DNA of 64,000 nucleotides from CAYYJS01 sp964472315 (lineage in GTDB: Bacteria > Verrucomicrobiota > Kiritimatiellia > UBA8416): positions 62,001 through 126,000 of the forward strand of contig CAYYJS010000001.1 of the NCBI GenBank assembly GCA_964472315.1, read 5' to 3'. The notes beneath the pieces were generated by a model, which saw nothing but the letters and a program-made list of their open reading frames with translations, did no database searches and was not told the DNA's origin. Made by a program: the position numbers and the translations under genes. The number at the start of each line of letters is the position of its first letter. Within the stretch, counting starts at the first letter, position 1. Positions 7,897 through 17,397 of this stretch are shown piece by piece.

Positions 7897-10800
7897 ATGC
7901 GCATGCACAAACAGGACATCGCGGGCCAGTTGCCCGTGGCCGGCCTTTTCGCGGTGCTGACCGTGGCGGCCCTGTACGGCTTCGTGCGTTTCGCGGAACC
8001 GGACGAGCGTATGCCGCGGCGTCGGTTCCGGGAGGACTATGACGAACGGCCGCTGGCGGACCTGCTGTCCGCGCACGGCTTCGAGGATCGCATGCGGGAG
8101 ATTGCCGCGGCGGGTTCCGCTCCGGGCGAGGCGGGTGTCGGCCGGATGAGCGGAAGCCCGGGGTTCTACCGCGCCGAGCGGTTCATCCTCGACCACTACC
8201 GCGCCGCGGGACTCGACATCACGACCCAGGAACTGCCGGTCGTCGTGCCGGTGACCGAGGTGTGCGAGATCCTTGACGCGGAGGGCCGGCCGCTCGACGG
8301 GGTGCGCATCCATCCCGTCGAACCCGGCGGGATCCTCCCCACGGCCTTGCCCGAGGAGGGCATTGTCGGGACGCTCGTTGCGGCCGAAAGCGCCGCGCCG
8401 GAGCATCTGGGCGGACACCCGGCCGAATCCGCGATCGTCCTGACCACGCTGGACGGCGCGTCCGAGTGGCCGGATCTGGCCTCGGTCGGGGTCAAGGCGC
8501 TGCTGGTCAGGGAGGAACGCGAGGACATCCGGCGTGTCATGCGCACGAGCCCGGATCGGCAGGAACACTGGGGCGGCGTGACCACGCCGCAGCCGGTCGT
8601 GTTCCCGCGCTTCCTGGTGCGGGGGCCGATCGAGCGTTACGCCGGTCAGACGATCAGGTTGCGTTGCCGGGTGGCCTGGCAGGCCCGAATCGTCCGCAAC
8701 CTTATCGGGGTGCTGCGCGGCGACCGGCCCCGGCGGGAAGCCCTGGTGCTCTCATGCTTCTATGACAGTTCCTCGACGGTTCCGGATCTGGCGCCCGGCG
8801 CGGAACAGTCGATTTCCCTCGCGGCCATGTTGGAGTATGTGCGCGGCCTGGCGCCCTATCGCAAGGACATGGAGCGGGACATCGTCTTCGTCGCCGCCGC
8901 GGGCCATTGCCAGTCCATGGCCGGCGAGCACCGACTGCTGGAGGCCGTGGAAACCGTCAGCGCCCGCAGGAAGGACCACCGGACGTTCGAGGCGCGCAAG
9001 GCGGAGCAGCGGCAGGCGCTCCAGTTTGCCACGCGGGGCCTGGCCTTTCTGGAGCGCCCCGAACTGAACAGCGGCGACGCCGCGGCGGACGGCGCGGCGC
9101 TCAAGACACGCTGGGCGGAGGAACCGGCGGACTTCCGCGCGTGGATGGCCGAGCGGCTCGAGACCGTCGCCGGCGAAGTCTGTCTGGCGCGCAAGGAAGA
9201 GGCGCTGCAGGCCAGATTGGCCCACCTGCGGGCGGGCGCGCCGGCGTTCCGCGACGGCTTTGACGAACTAACCGCGACCGACGCCGAACGGCGGGACGCC
9301 GCCTATACGCATCCCCTGCTCGCGGCCTATATCGCCGTCAAGGCGCTGGAAAACCGCGCGGCCCACATGGTGTCGCTGCCACTGGATCGGCTCGCCGAAC
9401 GGGTCGAATACAGGGCGTGGGGCTACGCCGCCCGGCTCGCCGCCTACCTGGAGACGCTCGCGGCGTATCACCGTCAACAGCTTCGCGAGATCGACGATCT
9501 GATTGCGGTGCGCGATTTGTTCGGTCGCTACGACGGCATGGTGACGGTTGTTCTCGACCTCTATTCGGGCGGGTACCGGAAGTTGAGCGACCTGGCCGTG
9601 CTGGTGGGAGTCGGCAACATCGGCACCGTGGTCGAGCCGCAGGTCAGCGATCTGGCCGGCGCGATTCGGGAGCAGGCACCCGCGACGGATGGCGTGCCGG
9701 CTTTCGCCGTGGTCAACTGGGGAAGCCTGGACGCGAGCGGCAGGCGGGAGACGCCGAACCACAACACCCAACTGGCCTCGTCGTTCTGGTACGCCTGCAA
9801 CCGCCTCGCCTTCACGGTTGCCAACCGCGAATACGCGCCGGGCGCCGCGACGCGAATCGCTTCGCCGGAAGACACGGTGGATAACCTGCGCCAGACCGAC
9901 GTGCTCCGCCTGCACATCCCGGCGATCGGCAAGGCCCTGCTGGCGATGGCCCACGGTCGCGTAACCTGCAAGCCCCTGACCATGGCGGCATCGCGCGGCC
10001 GCATATCGGCGCTGCACGGCGGCGTGTACGCCAACGTCGGGGTTTCCGACATGGTGGCGGGCCACCGCATGGGAAGCCGGACGTTCGTCCAGGTGGCGGG
10101 CGATCAGGGGTTGACGAGTCAGCGGGGCATCCGGGTGTCGCCCGTTCTGGACGTCAACCCGTATGGCCGATACGACGCGGCGATCACGATGCTGTTGCCC
10201 CCCGTGTTCACCGTGACCGCCGCGCGGTTCGGTCAGGATGGCCGGGTCCTTTTCATCACGGACGATTCGCCCGCCAGTCAGGCGGTGTTCAAGAACCGCG
10301 ACATCGACGCGAAGAGCGTGAACGTGCGCGACGCGCAGGCGCCGAAGCCCGTGAACATGGCCCTGTTCCGCTGCGCCCCGGTGTCGCTCTTCGACCGGGG
10401 CAACCCCACCACCATGCGGGGCTTCAAGCAGGTCATGTACCTGACGCGCGAGGGTTTGTCCGCCCCGCCGAACCTGCACCAGGTCGCCCCGACGGCGTTT
10501 ACGGCGTTTCTGCCGCCGGAGACGGTGTTCTACATCGGCCTGCGGGACGGCGCGGCCGGGAATCCGGAAGTGCAGAGCTACCGCGCCTTCATGTTGAATG
10601 TCGATCCGGCCGAGCCGATCGCGGTGGACGAACCCGAGCTGCACGGCGCCGGCTACCTTGCCGCCGACGCGGGAACGCTGGTACACCCGCACCTCGACGC
10701 GGCGGCATCCATGTTGCGCACGGCGGAGAAGCGGCTCGACCTGCAACGCCGCTTCGGCATGGCCGACAAGCAGATGCTCCAGTTCCACGCGCGCGGGAAC

Positions 10801-13170
10801 GAATGGCTGGCCGATGCGCGCGCGAAGCGGGCCGATCGCGATGCGGGGGGGGCGCTGAGTTCGGCGGCGACGAGTCTCGCCTATGCCATCAACAACCACC
10901 CCGTGATCCGCAAGCGCATCGCGCATGCCGTGGTCGGTATCCTGTGGTATCTCGGCCTGCTCGTGCCGTTCGTGTTCTTCTGTGAGAAACTCGTCTTCGG
11001 CTTCTCCGACATACGCAAGCAACTGGTCGCGGGCGGCGGCATCTTCCTGGCGGTGTTCGCGCTGCTGCGCGTCTTCCATCCCGCCTTCCAGATGGTGCGT
11101 TCGTCGTCGATGATCCTGCTGGGGTTCGTCATGCTGCTGCTGACCGGCCTGGTGACCTGCATGGTGGGCGGCAAGTTCCGGCGGAACATCGAGGACGCGC
11201 GGGCGCGGGCGGGCGCCGGGAAGGGCGCCGACATCGACCGCGGCGGCGTGGTGGGGACCGCCTTCATGCTGGGCCTCAACAACATGCGCCGCCGCAAGGT
11301 GCGTACCGGACTGACATGCGCGACGCTGGTGCTCATCACCTTCGTCATGATCTGTTTCACCTCGGTGTCGAACGACCTGGTCAACGTGGAATACGCCACG
11401 GGGCATTCGGCCTGGAACGGCATCGCCATCCGGGATCCGGACTTCGTGCCCCTGGATGACTCCGAGGTCGCCGCGGTCGAACGGCTTTACGGCGGCCGTT
11501 ACCCGATCGGCCGGCACCAATGGCTTCTGCCGTCGATGACCGTCTGGGACGGGAATACCGACCACATCAAGAACCTGGAACTCGCCGTCGATCACGAGCT
11601 GGTCGTGGCCGGTGTGAAGGCGCTGAAGCGGGCGCGCGCCGGCAGCGTGGTCGCCATGGAGTGGAACGAGCCGGCTTTTTCGGGCATCGACGAATGCCTT
11701 CTCACCGATCGCGGCTGGTTCGAGCGTCCGCCCCGGACCCGCGCGGAGAAGATCGCGGCCGCGGAAGCGGGCGCCGAGCGCGGCAAGGAAGCGATTCTGC
11801 CGGATACCATGGCGCGCGAGCTGGGCATTTCGGTTGCCGATGTCAACACGCGCGCGCCGACGGTGAGCATCCAGGGCGACGAGTTCGTGGTGCGGGGGAT
11901 TATCGATTCGGTCGCGTTGAACAAGCGACTCGGCCTCGATGGCGAACCCTTGTTCCCCTATGACCTCAACAGCGTCCAGACCCTGGGGATGCGGCGGCGG
12001 CCGGAGGGCGGCCAGATGGCAGTTGTCCCGGCCGACATCGGCCGTCTGCCCGCGTCGGAGGTTGTCCTCGCCAACGCCATGCCGGTGCCCCAGTCGGGGC
12101 AGACGATTGCCACCATGTCCTGTTCGGTGTTGTTCCCATCCGCGCCGTACAGGCTCGGGCCGGACGAGCCGGAGCGCCCCGCGGTTGGCTATCGCGAGCA
12201 GCGCCGCGTCGCGCTGGAGTTCCTCGAACGCACGGGCAAGCAGGCTTACTATGCCCTGGACGGCGTCGCGTATTGCGGGTCACGCAAGCGGACCCGGACG
12301 CTGGGCGGCATGCTGGAGCTTCTGGTGCCGATCGTCATCGCGGCGCTGGCGGTGTTCAATACGATGCGCGGCTCCGTGTATGAGCGGCGCGGCGAGATCC
12401 AAGTCTACAATGCCGTCGGCATCGCCCCCAACCACGTCTTCTTCATGTTCATGGCCGAGGCCCTGGTGTACGCGGTCATGGGTGCCATGCTGGGCTACCT
12501 GCTCAGCCAGGCGACCGGCCGCGCGCTCACGCTGGCCGGCCTCGCCGGCGGCCTCAACATGGACTACAGTTCGATCGAGACGATCTACGCCTCGCTGGCC
12601 ATCATGGGCGCCGTGCTGCTCTCCGCGGTACTGCCCGCGCGCGACGCCGCGCGGATGGCCGCGCCGTCGGAACTGGCCAGTTGGACGGTGCCGCGCGTGG
12701 ACGGCGACGTGATGACGCTGAACCTGCCGTTCACGTTCACCGCGCACGACCGGGTCGCCGTGGTCGGCTATTTCGCCCGCTGGCTCGACGCCAACGGCGT
12801 GGGCGGTTCGGGGCCGTTCTTCTGCTCCCCGCCCGAACCGTTCGCGCGGGTGGAGGCGGCGCAGGCGCCGGACGATCGGCTCGTGCCGGGGGTGCGCGGC
12901 CAGGTCTGGCTCAAACCGTATGACCTCGGGGTTTCGCACCGCATGGAGTTTTCCCTGCCCACCGATCCGGAAACCGGCGAATATGTCGCGCGCATCGGGC
13001 TGACGCGGCTGAGCGGCCACGCCGCGGCCTGGCGTCGCACGGTGCGGCCGTTCCTCGGGACGTTGCGCAAGCAGTTCCTGAACTGGCGCGCGACCACGGA
13101 CGCCGAGCGCGGCGAGCTGTTCGCCGAGGCCAAGGCGATGCTCGAGCGGCAACGCGATACGGAAAGTTAG
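7897..13170 (+). CDS. Giant FtsX/MacB-type ABC permease with a degenerate M28 peptidase-like domain
   Basis: An inner-membrane protein of 1757 aa, several times longer than a usual FtsX-family permease. An N-terminal membrane anchor (about 8-27) is followed by a roughly 980-residue extracytoplasmic region. This contains an M28 aminopeptidase-like segment at about 265-350 (RNLIGVLRG, LVLSCFYDSS, SISLAAMLEYVRGL), but the zinc-ligand His and Asp positions read Phe and Glu and the catalytic Glu pair is missing. Membrane helices follow at about 1010-1090, then FtsX features: MRRRKVRTGLTCATLVLI near 1130, a second periplasmic part, and three C-terminal helices from about 1470 including RRGEIQVYNAVGIAPNHV, then a cytoplasmic tail of about 150 residues. 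It starts directly after the upstream stop (TAGATG), so translation is coupled. It probably works with the ATPases encoded at 16220 and 17398. Confidence 0.75.
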   Translation: MRMHKQDIAGQLPVAGLFAVLTVAALYGFVRFAEPDERMPRRRFREDYDERPLADLLSAHGFEDRMREIAAAGSAPGEAGVGRMSGSPGFYRAERFILDHYRAAGLDITTQELPVVVPVTEVCEILDAEGRPLDGVRIHPVEPGGILPTALPEEGIVGTLVAAESAAPEHLGGHPAESAIVLTTLDGASEWPDLASVGVKALLVREEREDIRRVMRTSPDRQEHWGGVTTPQPVVFPRFLVRGPIERYAGQTIRLRCRVAWQARIVRNLIGVLRGDRPRREALVLSCFYDSSSTVPDLAPGAEQSISLAAMLEYVRGLAPYRKDMERDIVFVAAAGHCQSMAGEHRLLEAVETVSARRKDHRTFEARKAEQRQALQFATRGLAFLERPELNSGDAAADGAALKTRWAEEPADFRAWMAERLETVAGEVCLARKEEALQARLAHLRAGAPAFRDGFDELTATDAERRDAAYTHPLLAAYIAVKALENRAAHMVSLPLDRLAERVEYRAWGYAARLAAYLETLAAYHRQQLREIDDLIAVRDLFGRYDGMVTVVLDLYSGGYRKLSDLAVLVGVGNIGTVVEPQVSDLAGAIREQAPATDGVPAFAVVNWGSLDASGRRETPNHNTQLASSFWYACNRLAFTVANREYAPGAATRIASPEDTVDNLRQTDVLRLHIPAIGKALLAMAHGRVTCKPLTMAASRGRISALHGGVYANVGVSDMVAGHRMGSRTFVQVAGDQGLTSQRGIRVSPVLDVNPYGRYDAAITMLLPPVFTVTAARFGQDGRVLFITDDSPASQAVFKNRDIDAKSVNVRDAQAPKPVNMALFRCAPVSLFDRGNPTTMRGFKQVMYLTREGLSAPPNLHQVAPTAFTAFLPPETVFYIGLRDGAAGNPEVQSYRAFMLNVDPAEPIAVDEPELHGAGYLAADAGTLVHPHLDAAASMLRTAEKRLDLQRRFGMADKQMLQFHARGNEWLADARAKRADRDAGGALSSAATSLAYAINNHPVIRKRIAHAVVGILWYLGLLVPFVFFCEKLVFGFSDIRKQLVAGGGIFLAVFALLRVFHPAFQMVRSSSMILLGFVMLLLTGLVTCMVGGKFRRNIEDARARAGAGKGADIDRGGVVGTAFMLGLNNMRRRKVRTGLTCATLVLITFVMICFTSVSNDLVNVEYATGHSAWNGIAIRDPDFVPLDDSEVAAVERLYGGRYPIGRHQWLLPSMTVWDGNTDHIKNLELAVDHELVVAGVKALKRARAGSVVAMEWNEPAFSGIDECLLTDRGWFERPPRTRAEKIAAAEAGAERGKEAILPDTMARELGISVADVNTRAPTVSIQGDEFVVRGIIDSVALNKRLGLDGEPLFPYDLNSVQTLGMRRRPEGGQMAVVPADIGRLPASEVVLANAMPVPQSGQTIATMSCSVLFPSAPYRLGPDEPERPAVGYREQRRVALEFLERTGKQAYYALDGVAYCGSRKRTRTLGGMLELLVPIVIAALAVFNTMRGSVYERRGEIQVYNAVGIAPNHVFFMFMAEALVYAVMGAMLGYLLSQATGRALTLAGLAGGLNMDYSSIETIYASLAIMGAVLLSAVLPARDAARMAAPSELASWTVPRVDGDVMTLNLPFTFTAHDRVAVVGYFARWLDANGVGGSGPFFCSPPEPFARVEAAQAPDDRLVPGVRGQVWLKPYDLGVSHRMEFSLPTDPETGEYVARIGLTRLSGHAAAWRRTVRPFLGTLRKQFLNWRATTDAERGELFAEAKAMLERQRDTES

Positions 13171-13178
13171 AAGAGGTC

Positions 13179-15182
13179 ATGGCCGACACCCGCAAACCGC
13201 TCGTACTGGACAAGGAACTCGAAGTCTACCGTTCCGTCCTGGAGACCCCCACCGAGTTCCGCAACGGCTTCACCTGGGTCGCCGTGGCCGGCGCCTTCTT
13301 CTGCGGTTTGCTGATGATGCCCGGGGCCATCTACCTGAGCCTGGTGACCGGTGGCGGCATCGCCGCCGCATGGGTCACGCTGATCATCTTCTCCGAGGTC
13401 AGCCGCCGGGCCATGCGCACGCTCAGTAAGCAGGAACTGGTGATCCTGCTGATGGTGGCCGGAGCCATGGCGGCCGGCGGACCGATCGGGGATCTGGTCT
13501 GGCGGCAGTATCTGGTGCGTAGCGATGCGGTGCGCGACATCGGTCTGCTGGGCCAGTTCCCCGCCTGGTACGCGCCGTCGCCGACCAGCGACGCGATCAC
13601 GGGCCGCAGCCTCCTGCACGCGGCCTGGCTCGTGCCGGTTGTCCTGATGTTCTTCATGCATGTGGTCGGCACGGTGAAGTACTACACACTGTCCTACTTC
13701 TTCTTCCGCCTGACGTCAGACATCGAGCGGTTGCCGTTCCCGTTCGCGGGAATCGGCGCGCAGGGGTCGATGGCCCTGGCCGAATCGGGCGAACGCAAGG
13801 CGACCTGGAAGTGGCGCGTATTCTCCCTGGGCGGCATGATGGGACTGGTTTACGGGGCGATTCAGATCGGCGTGCCGCTGGTGAGCGGCGCTCTGTTGAC
13901 CCGGCCGATCCAGATTATTCCGTTGCCCTGGTACGACGCCACCACACTCACCGAGGGTATCCTGCCCGCAACGCCGACCGGGGTCGTGGTCGACCTTGGC
14001 CTGGTCATCGTCGGCATGGTGATCCCGTTCTGGGCGGTCATGGGGCAGGCGGCCGCCATCGTGCTGACGCTGGTCATGAACCCGATCCTGTACCACATGG
14101 GGATCCTGACACGCTGGCAGCCGGGCATGGAGACGGTGGCCACGACGTTCGGCAATTCCATCGACTTCTGGATGAGCTTCGGGTTCGGCGTCATGGGCGG
14201 GATCATGGTCGTATCGGTTTTCCAGACCGGGCGCGATTTGACCCGGAAGATACGCGAGCTGCGCCGTCGAAGACGCGAGGAGGCGGATATGCCGGCGCGC
14301 CGCGAGAACGTCTGGGATACGCCGCCGGGGCGCGGCGACTTCTCGCCCTGGATCGCGCTGGCCCTGTACGCCGTGTGCGCGTTGCTGACCATCGGCGTCT
14401 GTCACCTGCTGGTGCCCGGGTTCCCCCTGTTCTTCCTCTTCGCGTTCACGTTCCTCTACACACCGCTGATGTCCTACATCAACGCGCGTCTGGTCGGAAT
14501 CTGCGGCCAGCATGTTCAGATCCCGTTCGTGCGCGAAGCCGCGTACATCCTGTCCGGCTACAAGGGTGTCGAGATCTGGCTCGCGCCGATTCCCGTCGAC
14601 GACATGGGCACCGGCGCGCAGGCCTTCCGGACGAACGAACTCACGGGCACGAATTTCTGGTCCTACGTCAAGGCCCAGTCGCTCATCATCCCGCTCTGCT
14701 TCGTCCTGAGTTTCGTCTTCTGGGGATTCATCTGGAAATCCGGCGCGATTCCCTCGCAGATGTACCCCTTCGCCGAAAAGATATGGGACCTCCGCGCCAA
14801 GAACACCGTCCTGATGTACTCGGCCACCCTCGACCTCGAAGGCGCTGCGCCGTTGTTCTTCCAGGCGCTGCACCCGAACGTGATGGCCGGCTCGTTTTCG
14901 TTCACGATGCTCGGCTTCACGATCATGTCCGCTTTGCGCATGCCGATCATGGCCATCTACGGGTTTGTCCAGGGCGTCGGCGCCATGCCGCACGGGTTCG
15001 TTCCGATCGTGATCGGGGCACTGATCGGGAAGTTCTGGTTTCACAAGCGGTTCGGTCAGAAACGGGTTTTGGAAGTCGTGCCGGTGCTCGCCGCCGGTTA
15101 CGGTACCGGAGTCGGATTGATCGCCCTGATCGGCGTGGCGCTTAACCTGATCGTATCGGCGGTGTCGGCGCTGCCGTTTTAG
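13179..15182 (+). CDS. Multi-pass OPT-like membrane protein (DUF6784/DUF6785 type)
   Basis: Integral membrane protein of 667 aa with roughly 12-14 hydrophobic segments, paralogous in layout to the operon's first gene but lacking its inserted jelly-roll. Typical family stretches are IERLPFPFAGIGAQGSMALAE and ESGERKATWKWRVFSLGG near 185-215, followed by a short charged cytoplasmic loop with KIRELRRRRREE near 360. Established knowledge of the OPT-like superfamily suggests peptide or metal-chelate transport, but no member of this subfamily is characterised to my knowledge. The start has GAAGAGG 5 bases upstream and lies 8 bases after the giant permease gene; the next permease follows 10 bases after the stop. 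Two such proteins in one operon could form a heteromer or handle two substrates. Confidence 0.65.
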   Translation: MADTRKPLVLDKELEVYRSVLETPTEFRNGFTWVAVAGAFFCGLLMMPGAIYLSLVTGGGIAAAWVTLIIFSEVSRRAMRTLSKQELVILLMVAGAMAAGGPIGDLVWRQYLVRSDAVRDIGLLGQFPAWYAPSPTSDAITGRSLLHAAWLVPVVLMFFMHVVGTVKYYTLSYFFFRLTSDIERLPFPFAGIGAQGSMALAESGERKATWKWRVFSLGGMMGLVYGAIQIGVPLVSGALLTRPIQIIPLPWYDATTLTEGILPATPTGVVVDLGLVIVGMVIPFWAVMGQAAAIVLTLVMNPILYHMGILTRWQPGMETVATTFGNSIDFWMSFGFGVMGGIMVVSVFQTGRDLTRKIRELRRRRREEADMPARRENVWDTPPGRGDFSPWIALALYAVCALLTIGVCHLLVPGFPLFFLFAFTFLYTPLMSYINARLVGICGQHVQIPFVREAAYILSGYKGVEIWLAPIPVDDMGTGAQAFRTNELTGTNFWSYVKAQSLIIPLCFVLSFVFWGFIWKSGAIPSQMYPFAEKIWDLRAKNTVLMYSATLDLEGAAPLFFQALHPNVMAGSFSFTMLGFTIMSALRMPIMAIYGFVQGVGAMPHGFVPIVIGALIGKFWFHKRFGQKRVLEVVPVLAAGYGTGVGLIALIGVALNLIVSAVSALPF

Positions 15183-15192
15183 AGAGAGGGAT

Positions 15193-16212
15193 ATGGACAT
15201 CATTGGTACTCAGGTCACGCTGCCCTTCCGGCGGGCGTTCGCGATTGCCGTGCGCGGCATCCGCATCCGTCTCGGCCGGTCGCTGGTGACGGTCTCGGGC
15301 GTGGTTCTCGGGATCGCCTTCCTGATGAGCAACCTGACCGCGCAGCTCGTCAAGACGGCCATCGGCGAGGAGCGCGGGCGGCGGCAGACCGTCGAGCTGA
15401 TGATGAGTCAGGTCCGGGCGGAGGTTGGCACGGTCGAAGGCCGGACGGTGGCCGTCGCGGTTTTCGGGCGGATCAGCGAGACCGAGCGCGCGTTCCTTGC
15501 CAGAGTCAAGGCCGGCGCGCCCGCGACCTTCCGGGCGATGGGCATCGACATGGACGGGTTGACTCCCGCCACGGCACGCACCCTCGGGGAGGGCGCCGCG
15601 TTGCTCTTCGTGGTCGGCGATGCGGTGACGGTCTCCGCCTCGCTTGGCGAACTCGCCGGCGGCATGGCCGGCAGCGTCGTACTGGATACGGTGGCCTCCC
15701 GCACCTTCGCCGAGGGGACCGCCTCCGGGATCGGACGCGAACCCTTTTTCGGCCGGCAGGCCCGCGAGGAACAGGCCGAGATCGCGGAGGCGGCGCGCGA
15801 GGAACGCTTCCGGATCGCGTGGATCGTCGCGGTATCGCTCCTGGTCACGGTTGCGACCGTGGCCAATGCCCTGCTGATGTCGGTGACCGAGCGGTTCCGC
15901 GAGATCGGCGCCATGAAATGCCTGGGCGCCCTGTCCGCGTTCATCCGCACGCTGTTTCTCATCGAGAGCGCCCTGATTGGTCTGGTCGGGTCGCTGCTGG
16001 GCGTGTTGGCGGGTGCGTCGCTGACCCTCGCGATCTACGGCCTGACGTACCGGTTCGGCCTGATCTTCGGTTCCGTCGACTATGGGTGGTTGGCCTGCGC
16101 GGCCGCGGGCGCCGTCGCCTGCGGCACGGCGATGGCCATGATCGCGGCGATCTACCCGGCACGGGTGGCGGCCCGCATGATGCCGGCGGCGGCTTTGCGA
16201 AGCACGGTGTGA
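15193..16212 (+). CDS. FtsX-family ABC transporter permease
   Basis: A compact permease of 339 aa with the standard MacB/LolC layout: one N-terminal helix (RLGRSLVTVSGVVLGIAF, about 29-46), a periplasmic domain of about 150 residues, and three C-terminal helices (IAWIVAVSLLVTVATVANALL near 215, IESALIGLVGSLLGVLAG near 257, and LACAAAGAVACGTAMAMI near 300). The segment SVTERFREIGAMKCLGAL, between the second and third helices, is the coupling region that contacts the ATPase in this family. AGAGAGGG lies just before the ATG. The ATPase gene follows after 7 bases. It probably pairs with one or both ATPases here, either as a homodimer or as a heteromer with the giant permease, to extract or export an envelope substrate. 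Confidence 0.85.
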   Translation: MDIIGTQVTLPFRRAFAIAVRGIRIRLGRSLVTVSGVVLGIAFLMSNLTAQLVKTAIGEERGRRQTVELMMSQVRAEVGTVEGRTVAVAVFGRISETERAFLARVKAGAPATFRAMGIDMDGLTPATARTLGEGAALLFVVGDAVTVSASLGELAGGMAGSVVLDTVASRTFAEGTASGIGREPFFGRQAREEQAEIAEAAREERFRIAWIVAVSLLVTVATVANALLMSVTERFREIGAMKCLGALSAFIRTLFLIESALIGLVGSLLGVLAGASLTLAIYGLTYRFGLIFGSVDYGWLACAAAGAVACGTAMAMIAAIYPARVAARMMPAAALRSTV

Positions 16213-16219
16213 GAACAAG

Positions 16220-17002
16220 ATGACCACGGACAGTCAATGGCATGCCCTCTTTCGCGGCGAGCACGAAGCCGGCAAGTTGGACCATGTGATCCGGGCGGTC
16301 GACGTTCGCAAGGTGTACCGGATGGGTGACGGTGAAACCCATGCCCTGGCGGGGGTGTCGCTGGACGTTCGGCGCGGCGAGTACCTGTCCATCATGGGGC
16401 CGTCGGGTTCGGGGAAGAGCACCTTCTTCAACATGGTCGGCGGGCTCGATAAACCGACGTCCGGGAAGGTCTACATCGACCAGGTCGACATCGCCCAACT
16501 CGACCCGTACGAGCTTGCCTGGCTGCGCTGCCGGAAGGTCGGGTACATCTTCCAGACCTTCAACCTGATCCAGGTGATGTCGTGCCTGGAGAACGTGACG
16601 TTGCCGATGGCGTTTGCCGGCATGGACAGCGACGACGCGCGGGACAAAGCCGTCGACATTCTGAAGCGCGTCGGTCTTGGCGACCGCGCCCTGCACAAGC
16701 CGGCCGAGATGTCCGGCGGACAGCAGCAGCGCGTGGCCATCGCGCGCGCGCTGGCGAACGATCCCGATATCCTGCTCGCCGACGAACCGACCGGCAATCT
16801 CGACCTCAAGACCGGCGAAGAAATCATCGCGTTATTCTCCAATCTCCGCGAGGAACTGGGCGTGACGATCGTCACGGCGACGCATGACCTGAAGATGCTC
16901 AAGACATCGGATCGGATCGTGTGGATCGAGGACGGGTTGATCGCGCGGATCAGTACGCCGGAGGCCATGGGCATCGAGGTCGAAGAGGTTGGAGGGAGGT
17001 AG
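16220..17002 (+). CDS. ABC transporter ATP-binding protein, LolD/MacB family (first copy)
   Basis: Cytoplasmic ATPase of 260 aa that powers the FtsX-type permeases encoded upstream. All nucleotide-binding motifs are intact: Walker A GPSGSGKS (60-67), Q-loop IFQTFNLI near 112, signature MSGGQQQRVAIARAL near 164, Walker B ILLADEPTGNLD near 185, and H-loop TATHD. Compared with the second ATPase in the operon it has an extra 20-residue N-terminal extension (MTTDSQWHALFRGEHEAGKL). The 3' end contains the ribosome binding site GGAGGGAGG of the PqqD-like gene. Established members of this family drive lipoprotein release (Lol) or mechanotransmission in efflux and peptide export (MacB, BceA); which applies here is not known. 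Confidence 0.9.
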   Translation: MTTDSQWHALFRGEHEAGKLDHVIRAVDVRKVYRMGDGETHALAGVSLDVRRGEYLSIMGPSGSGKSTFFNMVGGLDKPTSGKVYIDQVDIAQLDPYELAWLRCRKVGYIFQTFNLIQVMSCLENVTLPMAFAGMDSDDARDKAVDILKRVGLGDRALHKPAEMSGGQQQRVAIARALANDPDILLADEPTGNLDLKTGEEIIALFSNLREELGVTIVTATHDLKMLKTSDRIVWIEDGLIARISTPEAMGIEVEEVGGR

Positions 17003-17007
17003 CGCCG

Positions 17008-17394
17008 ATGTCCCGACCCCGCAGGAACAAGCAGACGCCGCGCCCCGCGATCCGTGACCCGTTCGCGGTGGTGCCGCTGATCGCCGACCGTGTGGACATG
17101 CGCTTCGATAGCGCCGGTCACGCCCATCTGCGTCTGCGGCCGGCACTCGGGGGACTGCGCGGGAAGGTGGCGGCATGGTTGCGGTACGACTACGCGCGCA
17201 AGGTACAGTTGGACGACTGTGGAACGCTGTTCATGGGCATGGTCGACGGCCGCAACCGGCTGCGCGACATCGTCGAGCGCATGGCCGCCGATTCGGGCAA
17301 GGACCGCAAGGATGTCGAAGAAGGCGTCATCGTGTTCACCAGGAAGCTGATGACCATGAACATGCTCGTGTTGCGGGTCGAAGACAAGGAGTAG
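17008..17394 (+). CDS. PqqD-like protein
   Basis: A small protein of 128 aa with the PqqD-type winged-helix fold signature: CGTLFMGMVDGRNRLRDIVE (about 72-91), an acidic helix with KDVEEGVIVF, and a final strand NMLVLRVE. PqqD proteins bind precursor peptides and deliver them to radical SAM enzymes in RiPP biosynthesis; here neither precursor nor radical SAM enzyme is seen. It has an N-terminal extension of about 40 residues beyond the usual 90-aa domain. The frame is open from 16921, but the ATG at 17008 is chosen because GGAGGGAGG sits 8 bases before it. Flanked by two ABC ATPases with gaps of 5 and 3 bases, it must be made together with them and may act as a substrate adaptor. Confidence 0.78.
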   Translation: MSRPRRNKQTPRPAIRDPFAVVPLIADRVDMRFDSAGHAHLRLRPALGGLRGKVAAWLRYDYARKVQLDDCGTLFMGMVDGRNRLRDIVERMAADSGKDRKDVEEGVIVFTRKLMTMNMLVLRVEDKE

Positions 17395-17397
17395 GGG

